From: Scybalenecus merdavium
GTDB taxonomy: Bacteria; Bacillota; Clostridia; Oscillospirales; Acutalibacteraceae
DNA length: 41,969 bases
Reading direction: 5' to 3'
Assembly (NCBI GenBank): GCA_018714405.1
Contig: DVNM01000024.1
Span: forward strand, 1 to 41,969
Each line of letters begins with the position of its first letter. Position 1 is the stretch's first letter. Position numbers and translations under genes: made by a program. Positions 7,505 through 13,021 of the stretch are shown piece after piece. The notes below the pieces were generated by a model. That model was not told where the DNA came from. It ran no database searches and saw nothing but the letters and a program-made list of their open reading frames with translations.

Positions 7505-8224
7505 ATGGCCGATATACAAAACGGGCTGCTTTTTGCACCGCGTCTGCTTGTTTTTATCACGCGCGCAGAAAGCGAAAAAAAGCTGGAGCAGCTGTTTGAC
7601 GAAAACCACATTCCGATCAGCTACCAGTGCCGGGCTAAGGGCACCGCGCCGTCCGAAATGCTGGACATATTCGGCCTGAACTCCGCTGCACGGCTGATCA
7701 CGGTGGGCGTTTTACCGAAATTTATGGTGCCAGGCTTTTTACAGGCAGCCGGCCGCAAGCTGGCTTTTTACAAAAAAGGCGGCGGCATTGCGCTGACGAT
7801 ACCGATCACCGGACTGCAAAGCCCGATCTTTCACATGCTGACAGACGAAGCAAAAGAGACGGCCGAACAATATTTAAGGGAAAGGACAAAAAGAGACATG
7901 GCTGAAATTCAGGAAAAGGCAAAGCACGCCGCGATCTGGGTATCTGTCACAAGCGGCTACAGTGACGACGTGATCGACGCAGCAGCGTCTGCCGGCGCAA
8001 AGGGCGGCACGGTTTTAAAAGGCCGGCGCAGAAGCGCGCAGCGTGTCAGCGAGCACCTGGGCATTTCCACACAGGACGGGCAGGACTTTGTGCTGATCGT
8101 TGTGCCCAAAGAGAAAAAAAGCGCCGTTATGGCCGCCATCAGCCACGCCTGCGGGCTGAAAACACCGGCGCACGGACTGGTCATGTCGCTGCCGGTCGAC
8201 GAAACACTGGGACTGGAAGAATGA
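7505..8224 (+). CDS. PII-like signalling protein with two tandem domains
   Basis: This 239-residue soluble protein appears to contain two ferredoxin-like PII-type domains, about 12-110 and 143-233. The second is clearer, with GAKGGTVLKGRR (164-175) resembling the T-loop base and beta strand of PII proteins, and a closing KTPAHGLVMSLPV (219-231). The first is more divergent. PII proteins normally work as trimers of single domains that bind ATP/ADP and gate transporters or enzymes. It follows the DUF1538 gene with no gap and a GAGGAGG-like ribosome binding site inside that gene's end. Regulation of the DUF1538 protein is the simplest inference; ligand and mechanism are unknown. Confidence 0.83.
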   Translation: MADIQNGLLFAPRLLVFITRAESEKKLEQLFDENHIPISYQCRAKGTAPSEMLDIFGLNSAARLITVGVLPKFMVPGFLQAAGRKLAFYKKGGGIALTIPITGLQSPIFHMLTDEAKETAEQYLRERTKRDMAEIQEKAKHAAIWVSVTSGYSDDVIDAAASAGAKGGTVLKGRRRSAQRVSEHLGISTQDGQDFVLIVVPKEKKSAVMAAISHACGLKTPAHGLVMSLPVDETLGLEE

Positions 8225-8266
8225 AAAAAGCGCGCAGCATTATATGCAGGCACGATAACGAAAGTT

Positions 8267-8300
8267 GACCCAAAGGGCAGTATTGTTCTTTGGGTCATTT
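8267..8300 (+). terminator. Terminator after the PII-like gene
   Basis: A 9-bp stem (GACCCAAAG 8267-8275 with CTTTGGGTC 8288-8296) is followed by ATTTTAT. It lies about 40 bases after the stop codon. Confidence 0.65.
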
Positions 8301-8354
8301 TATGCTATCATTCTATTTACAGACAGATCCGGATCGTAAAGGAGAAAACATCAG

Positions 8355-8948
8355 ATGTATCCCAATAGAGAAGAAGCGTTAAAGTTATTAAAAGAAGCAG
8401 AAAAATTAAATCCGGGGCCGTGGGGCAATCACAGCAGGACAGTCGCACATTGTGCGGAAAGAATTGCGGCTTTATCCAATATGGATCCGGACAAGGCGTA
8501 TGTGCTTGGATTATTGCATGACATTGGCAGGCGGTTCGGAAAGAGACATTTAGGGCATGTTTACGACGGATATACTTATATGATGTCTTTGGGATATGAT
8601 GATGCGGCAAGAATATGTCTTACGCATTCTTTCAATGAACAAAAGATAGAAGGATATATAGGCAATTTTGATACAACCGAAGAGGAAACCAAGCTTATAA
8701 AAACGAAATTACAGGAAGCGCAATTGGATGCGTATGATAAATTGATACAGCTTTGCGATGCCATATCCGGTGCAGAAGGCGTCATGGATATTGTTGATAG
8801 GATGAATGATGTCAAGAGACGCTATGGCGCTTATGATTTGGACAAATGGAATACAAATTTAGCATTAAAAGACTATTTTGAACAAAAAATGGGCAAAGAC
8901 TTATATGAGGCAGTGGAAAAAGATCGCTTTAAACCAGATTTAGAATAA
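8355..8948 (+). CDS. HD-domain phosphohydrolase
   Basis: This 197-residue HD-family metal-dependent phosphohydrolase has candidate metal ligands His26 (NHS), His55-Asp56 in LLHDIGRR, His91 (LTHSF) and Asp135 in LCDAISG. Substrate specificity cannot be read from the sequence; nucleotides or cyclic nucleotides are usual for the family. AAAGGAGAA at 8338-8346 supports the ATG at 8355. The gene is visibly more AT-rich than its neighbours, using codons such as TTA, AGA and ATA that they avoid. With flanking hairpins and a mobile repeat just downstream, this suggests acquisition by transfer. Confidence 0.85.
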   Translation: MYPNREEALKLLKEAEKLNPGPWGNHSRTVAHCAERIAALSNMDPDKAYVLGLLHDIGRRFGKRHLGHVYDGYTYMMSLGYDDAARICLTHSFNEQKIEGYIGNFDTTEEETKLIKTKLQEAQLDAYDKLIQLCDAISGAEGVMDIVDRMNDVKRRYGAYDLDKWNTNLALKDYFEQKMGKDLYEAVEKDRFKPDLE

Positions 8949-9030
8949 TCGACTGCTTGCAGTTTATTGCGTCAACCGTAAACAAGCCTTTGCAGCGGGC
9001 ATCGTATTGGATATATAGATCCATATAAAA

Positions 9031-9060
9031 AAACCACGAACAAAAAAACGTTCGTGGTTT
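9031..9060 (+). terminator. Terminator-like hairpin, left copy
   Basis: An 11-bp perfect stem (AAACCACGAAC 9031-9041 with its complement 9050-9060) has an A-rich loop. It lies about 80 bases past the HD gene stop. A nearly identical sequence in the same orientation occurs at 9327-9355. Confidence 0.5.
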
Positions 9061-9113
9061 CAGCGTGTCGAAAAAGGTGTAATGGCAATAAATTATACGA
9101 TCTGACACGCTGA
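9060..9113. repeat. Short inverted-repeat unit of 54 bases
   Basis: A perfect 10-bp inverted repeat TCAGCGTGTC (9060-9069) / GACACGCTGA (9104-9113) encloses 34 bases. Its left end continues as GAAAAAGG, so GTGTCGAAAAAG resembles the CTGTCGAAAAAG terminus of the adjacent small repeat. It may be the remnant of a related element. Confidence 0.4.
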
Positions 9114-9326
9114 GAGGCTGTCAAAAAGACGAGCTGGATTTTGTATTTTGCGAGTGGAGGCCGTACAATGGTACTGCCCCCGAGCAAAAGACAAAAAGCG
9201 CAAAAACCGCACTGCTGTGCGGTTTTTCTGCTTTTGGAGCGTAACGTGTTTTTCTGTTTAAAAAGCAATAAATATTTTTCCGATTTGCTTTCTGTGCGCG
9301 GTCCAGCCGGCTTTTTCGACAGTCTC
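9114..9326. mobile_element. Small non-autonomous TIR element (MITE-like), complete copy of 213 bp
   Basis: The ends form an imperfect 24-bp terminal inverted repeat, 9114-9137 (GAGGCTGTCAAAAAG...) against the complement of 9303-9326 (GAGACTGTCGAAAAA...), matching at 18 of 24 positions. The inside shares 9171-9227 with the copy at 90-146 and carries a terminator-like hairpin (9202-9212 with 9217-9227). It is too short to encode a transposase. No simple short target duplication is visible at the exact ends, but the whole 9061-9326 block lies between two near-identical hairpins. The parent insertion sequence is not in this window. Confidence 0.6.
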
Positions 9327-9355
9327 AAACCGCGAACAAAAAATGTTCGTGGTTT
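9327..9355 (-). terminator. Terminator-like hairpin, right copy
   Basis: A 12-bp stem (9327-9338 with 9344-9355) has one G-T wobble and an A-rich loop. In direct orientation it matches 9031-9060 except for two substitutions and one missing base. It is downstream of the minus-strand ABC ATPase gene and could be its terminator. The repeat terminus starts right at its base. Confidence 0.5.
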
Positions 9356-9449
9356 ACTTTGCTGCGAGACATCCGCTTAAAATGCCGCACTTTTTATAAA
9401 TTATTTTAAAGCCATCGTGATATGACCGCCATGTTCTTTTGCAGCGGTC

Positions 9450-10193
9450 TTATTTTTTCATGCGTTTTTCATAGATGTCGCACACCTCGTCCACCGGGCC
9501 GCGCGCAATGATTTTGCCTTTTTCAAGCAAAATGGCATTCTCACAGATCTCCTTGACCTGACTGACGTTATGCGACACAAAAATGACCGTTACACCGGAG
9601 TCAAACATGGAGCGGATCTTGGCAAGCGATTTTTGGCGGAACTTTGCGTCGCCGACCGAAAGCACCTCGTCCAAAATCAGCACGTCCGGCTCCACAGCTG
9701 TAGCGATGGAAAAGCCAAGACGCGCACGCATGCCGGAAGAATAGTTTTTGACCGGGATGTCGATGAACTTGCCCAGGTCGGAAAACGCAATGATTTCCTG
9801 GCACTTGTCGCGCAGATAGGCTTTGTCGTAGCCGAGGATTGCGCCGTAAAGGAAAATGTTTTCACGGCCCGTATAGTTCGGGTCAAAACCGGCGCCCAGT
9901 TCCAGCAGCGGCGCGATCACGCCGCGCGTTTTGATTTTGCCCTCGGTGGGTTTATATACCCCGACGATCGTTTTGAGCAGCGTACTTTTGCCGGCGCCAT
10001 TCAGACCCATGATCGCCAAATGCTCGCCGCGTTTAACGTCAAACGTAATGTCTTTGAGTGCCCAAAAGCTTTTATACTCCAGCTTGCGGGTCACAAATTT
10101 AATGAAATACTCCTTTAAATTGTCGACCTTTTCTTTGTTCAGATTGAATCGCATGCCGACGCCTTTGAGCGAAATCATTGTGTCTTTATCCAT
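9450..10193 (-). CDS. ABC transporter ATPase of the polysaccharide/teichoic acid export type (TagH/Wzt-like)
   Basis: This 247-residue ATPase belongs to the group that exports lipid-linked polysaccharides or teichoic acid. Walker A GLNGAGKST is at 63-71, the signature SSGMRARL at 152-159 and Walker B VLILDE at 171-176, followed by the VLSVGD loop typical of this group. It lacks the C-terminal substrate-binding extension found in some Wzt and TagH proteins. The family's permease partner (TagG/Wzm) is not adjacent. Instead the gene follows, by 13 bases, a four-helix membrane protein of unknown family. AAAGGAAG precedes the ATG. The permease may be encoded elsewhere or the membrane protein may replace it. 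Confidence 0.85.
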   Translation of the reverse strand: MDKDTMISLKGVGMRFNLNKEKVDNLKEYFIKFVTRKLEYKSFWALKDITFDVKRGEHLAIMGLNGAGKSTLLKTIVGVYKPTEGKIKTRGVIAPLLELGAGFDPNYTGRENIFLYGAILGYDKAYLRDKCQEIIAFSDLGKFIDIPVKNYSSGMRARLGFSIATAVEPDVLILDEVLSVGDAKFRQKSLAKIRSMFDSGVTVIFVSHNVSQVKEICENAILLEKGKIIARGPVDEVCDIYEKRMKK

Positions 10194-10206
10194 GAGCGAT
10201 CTTCCT

Positions 10207-11082
10207 TTATGAAATTCTTTTCAGCTTCCAAACGCAAAGCCAAAGCACTGCCGAAAGCGCCAGGAAAACGGCGCCGCCGCAGAGCAGAAGATTTATACAC
10301 GCACCTGCATACTGCATAACAATGTCGCAAAGATAGCCCGGATAAATCACGAGCGTTTTAACAGCGCAGAAAATGCGTGATGCCGCATACGCCGCAAAAA
10401 AGAACAGCGACGATGCGAATGTGGCATAAGAAACATAACGGACATTTCTGTAAAAACGGCCCTTCAGGGCAAAAATCAGCGCGCCGGCCAGCAAGCCGAC
10501 CACACTGCAGTAAACGATACCGGCCACGATGAGAACGCCGCCTGTGTCAAACAGATCGGCAAGCGTGTCTTCAAACGGCACCGCAATGCGCGAAAACGTG
10601 TAATCGCACAGTTCCTCGGCAAACTGCCCCACCCCGTCTGCTATGGCAGATGACTGGATATCATAGCCGTTTTGCTGCAAATATGTGTTCAGCGCCGACG
10701 TAAGCGACGCATGCAGCTCGTCCGGCAAACGTCCATACGCCTTGCGGTCAATATTGTCGCCCGCGTCAAATGCGTAGGACACATAGGCGCTTTCAGCTTT
10801 TTCAACAAAGGAGCGGGGCACAAGGCCGGTAGCGTCCAGTTCGGTCAGGCCGTTGCGAAGGCAGAGGTCACCGGCATATTCGGCCACATCCTGCGTGACG
10901 CCGGTAATATAGGTGTCGCTGCACAGGTAGCGCGCCGCCGTCTGCGGATTCAAAATAAATGCACGCGCGCAGACCAGCAGGCACAGCGCGCTGAGCATCA
11001 GGAAAAGCAAAAAAGAAGCAGCGATCTTCAGCCAGAAGTAATGGCCGCGGTAAAACGCGGGGTGCTTTTTATGCCGGCTCAC
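10207..11082 (-). CDS. Uncharacterised membrane protein with a large external domain
   Basis: This 291-residue protein has one helix near the N-terminus (about 14-42), an external stretch of about 140 residues, and three more helices at about 181-205, 216-240 and 258-285. I do not recognise the family, and the layout does not look like a normal six-helix ABC-2 permease. Its start overlaps the stop of the sortase-like gene by 4 bases, and the ATPase gene follows 13 bases later, so the three are one operon. The external domain contains no obvious enzyme motif. It may be a partner of the ATPase, of the sortase-like protein, or of both. Confidence 0.75.
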   Translation of the reverse strand: MSRHKKHPAFYRGHYFWLKIAASFLLFLMLSALCLLVCARAFILNPQTAARYLCSDTYITGVTQDVAEYAGDLCLRNGLTELDATGLVPRSFVEKAESAYVSYAFDAGDNIDRKAYGRLPDELHASLTSALNTYLQQNGYDIQSSAIADGVGQFAEELCDYTFSRIAVPFEDTLADLFDTGGVLIVAGIVYCSVVGLLAGALIFALKGRFYRNVRYVSYATFASSLFFFAAYAASRIFCAVKTLVIYPGYLCDIVMQYAGACINLLLCGGAVFLALSAVLWLCVWKLKRIS

Positions 11083-11747
11083 GGCGACACCTCCGTTTCA
11101 GACTGCGGCACACAGACCACACAGAAAAGCTGGTCGGTATTTGTGGCGAAAACGCCGGATGGGTAAGTCGTAAACAAAATCAGGCGGTCGTCCTTGGCCT
11201 GCAGGTCAAAATCCGCCAAATCGTCCTGCGCAAGCACTACGGTAAACGAGACCGTGTAATCATAAGTCCGGTCATTGGTAGAGACCGTCACCCGGTCCCC
11301 GGCCGCAGCGTCCGGCAGGCTGCTGAACACACCGGAGGCGTAACCGCCGACCAGCGCAAGCTGCCCGCTGCCGATTTTGGCGTTTGGCAGCTGTGCCGCC
11401 CCTTCGCGAAGAGAAGCGCGGTTAAAGCCGTAATAAACCAATGTGTCCACGCGGGCACCGCTGCAGGTCAGCCGTGCATAACCCTCAGCCACAGGCGTGT
11501 TGGGCAGCGTGGCTTGCGCCTCGCCGTATGTAACGAGTGTTTGCACATCGTGATCTGTTGCAGCCAGACTGCTCTGCTGGGCCGAGATCAGCGCTTGGCG
11601 CGCGTACTGGAACCCGCCGTAAAGAAGCGGCGCACAGACTGCGCACAGCAGCACACAAAAAACAAGCGGGAAAATCAGATATTCTGCCCCAATGCGCTTG
11701 TTGGAATCAAGCCGGGGGCGTTTTCTGCTTTTTTTATTCTTATGCAT
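11079..11747 (-). CDS. Sortase-fold membrane protein lacking the catalytic residues
   Basis: This protein has a basic N-terminus, one helix (about 22-45) and a C-terminal beta-rich domain that follows the sortase pattern: VYYGF then L..G (105-116), GQLALVGG (128-135), GDRVTVST then Y.Y.V (150-166), the DD of the following loop, and LILFTTYP (189-196). Active sortases have AGH, TLVTC and a late Arg. Here the His position is Gly135, the Cys position Thr194 and the Arg position about Gln206. It is therefore probably not a transpeptidase and may act as a structural or binding protein. The start is uncertain: upstream in-frame ATGs at 11828 and 11849 exist, but the promoter at 11864-11892 leaves almost no leader for 11849. 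It is first in a three-gene operon. Confidence 0.7.
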   Translation of the reverse strand: MHKNKKSRKRPRLDSNKRIGAEYLIFPLVFCVLLCAVCAPLLYGGFQYARQALISAQQSSLAATDHDVQTLVTYGEAQATLPNTPVAEGYARLTCSGARVDTLVYYGFNRASLREGAAQLPNAKIGSGQLALVGGYASGVFSSLPDAAAGDRVTVSTNDRTYDYTVSFTVVLAQDDLADFDLQAKDDRLILFTTYPSGVFATNTDQLFCVVCVPQSETEVSP

Positions 11748-11863
11748 AGACCGCCATCCGTCCCAAACTGCCCGTTGCATGAGCAGGGAAAAATTGCCCC
11801 TCAGCGCCGTACGCAAAGGAGCAGACATTGCACCCACCGAAGGATACATACGATAACAAGGTA

Positions 11864-11892
11864 ATCATACCAGATTTTTACTTTTTTTTCAA
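11864..11892 (-). promoter_or_regulatory. Sigma-A promoter of the sortase-like operon
   Basis: On the minus strand this reads TTGAAA (11887-11892), a 17-base spacer containing a long A run, and TATGAT (11864-11869). Both boxes and the spacing are near consensus. Confidence 0.75.
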
Positions 11893-11900
11893 GTCTATTT

Positions 11901-11935
11901 TAAAACCGGGCATCCACTATATAACAGCATGCCCG
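11901..11935 (-). terminator. Terminator of the nucleotidyltransferase gene
   Basis: The stem CGGGCAT/ATGCCCG (11907-11913 with 11929-11935) is followed on the minus strand by GTTTTA. It lies 16 bases past the stop codon of the minus-strand gene. Confidence 0.6.
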
Positions 11936-11950
11936 CAAAAATGAAAAAAA

Positions 11951-12604
11951 TCAGTCGGTCAGGCGGCTTTGCGCCCACAGCAGCAGATCCTGCGCCATCC
12001 CGAAAAAGTCCACGGGCGTGCCGCTGCGCAGCGCAAGCGCCGTGCGCACGATCTTTTGTTCCGGCGCACCGACCGCCTGCAGCAGCTGCGTGTGCCGGTG
12101 CACATAGCGCCCCGTTTCCAAAAAACAGATGGCCTGTACCGTGAATACCGCGGATTTGTAAAGCGCTTTTAAAACCTCTTCGTTCTTCTCATAAAGCAGG
12201 TTATGCACCACGCCATGATAAACGGTGCAAAGGCCGGTCTTGACCGCACGCTGCACGTCTTCACGCTTTACAAGGACCAGCACAGCATCTAAACTGCCGA
12301 GAAGCGGCTTTGTATCGCAGCAAAACTGGAACAGCTCGGCCCGGTCCCACGCCAAAAGCTCCGCTTTGCCGGACAAAAAGCCGCAGAGCATGCTGCGCGC
12401 TGCAAACCGATCGAGCAGCTTGTCGTAAGCAGCCACGTCTTCCGGGTGCAAAACGTCCAAAATAACGACCAGGTCCACGTCGCTGCCGGCCGTTTCCTCC
12501 CCTCGGGCACGGCTGCCCTGCAGCCCGGCAAACCAGACACGGCCATGAAACGTCTGCTGCAGCGCCTGCAAAAACGCCTCTAAAAAAGCAGCCAGATCAA
12601 ACAC
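11951..12604 (-). CDS. Nucleotidyltransferase-domain protein, possible MNT-HEPN fusion
   Basis: This 217-residue protein has an N-terminal polymerase-beta-type nucleotidyltransferase domain with GS at 30-31 and the metal-binding D42-x-D44 pair in GSDVDLVV. The C-terminal half (about 120-215) is helical and contains R166-x4-H171 (RYVHRH), matching the Rx4-6H motif of HEPN ribonucleases. Separate MNT and HEPN proteins form toxin-antitoxin pairs in which MNT modifies HEPN. A single-chain version could be self-controlled or could be an antibiotic-type nucleotidyltransferase. GTG is the start: GGAGG lies 7 bases upstream. A TTGCTT-17-TATAAT promoter precedes it. Confidence 0.78.
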   Translation of the reverse strand: MFDLAAFLEAFLQALQQTFHGRVWFAGLQGSRARGEETAGSDVDLVVILDVLHPEDVAAYDKLLDRFAARSMLCGFLSGKAELLAWDRAELFQFCCDTKPLLGSLDAVLVLVKREDVQRAVKTGLCTVYHGVVHNLLYEKNEEVLKALYKSAVFTVQAICFLETGRYVHRHTQLLQAVGAPEQKIVRTALALRSGTPVDFFGMAQDLLLWAQSRLTD

Positions 12605-12636
12605 GCCAAAACCTCCATTGCCTGAGAATAGCGAGT

Positions 12637-12665
12637 ATTATAGCACAATACCCGGCAAAAAGCAA
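12637..12665 (-). promoter_or_regulatory. Promoter of the nucleotidyltransferase gene
   Basis: On the minus strand this reads TTGCTT (12660-12665), a 17-base spacer, and a perfect TATAAT (12637-12642). Transcription would start about 25 bases upstream of the GTG start. Confidence 0.65.
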
Positions 12666-12858
12666 AAAATCACCGAAAAAACGGTTTTATCCACGGCAAA
12701 TACAGATTTGACGTGCCTTAATAAGCGCGCATACACCGCCGGCAGAAAACACAGCCGGAATTTTGACCATTGCTTAAAACGGCCGCGTTGTCACGCTTTT
12801 TCTTTGCATTAATAAAGAGATTAATAACTATAAATAATAGGCTTTTGTATAAAACTGG

Positions 12859-12887
12859 TTGCAAAATGTTTCAATAGCTGTTAAGAT
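12859..12887 (+). promoter_or_regulatory. Promoter of the glycosylation cassette
   Basis: TTGCAA (12859-12864), a 17-base spacer and TAAGAT (12882-12887) form a plausible sigma-A promoter. It gives a leader of about 128 bases that contains the long hairpin at 12940-12983. Confidence 0.5.
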
Positions 12888-12939
12888 AGAAACGCAAAAT
12901 AATTAGGCACGGCAAAATGTCAGGTTCAATAAATGCCAA

Positions 12940-12983
12940 GCAGCCGGCCGTATTTTCCACGCAGCGGTAAGACGGCCGGCTGC
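12940..12983 (+). promoter_or_regulatory. Long leader hairpin upstream of the glycosylation cassette
   Basis: A 12-bp perfect GC-rich stem (GCAGCCGGCCGT 12940-12951 with its complement 12972-12983) has a 20-base loop. No T run follows, so it is not a simple terminator. It ends about 30 bases before the ribosome binding site and could stabilise the mRNA or bind a regulator. Confidence 0.45.
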
Positions 12984-13021
12984 ACGCAAACACATATGTT
13001 TTTCAGCCGCAGGAGGTTTTT

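Larger units (their letters stand above)
8949..9449. other. Non-coding repeat cluster between the HD gene and the ABC ATPase gene
   Basis: This 500-base stretch has no supportable gene. It contains a terminator-like hairpin (9031-9060), a 54-base inverted-repeat unit (9060-9113), the full-length small repeat (9114-9326), a second version of the first hairpin (9327-9355), and a weak hairpin at 9424-9449 ahead of the minus-strand ABC gene's stop codon. Confidence 0.6.
12605..13021. other. Divergent intergenic region upstream of the glycosylation cassette
   Basis: No gene is visible in these 417 bases. The left part carries the promoter of the minus-strand nucleotidyltransferase. The right part carries a promoter (12859-12887) and a long leader hairpin (12940-12983) for the plus-strand membrane protein operon. 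The middle (about 12700-12850) shows nothing I recognise. Confidence 0.5.
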
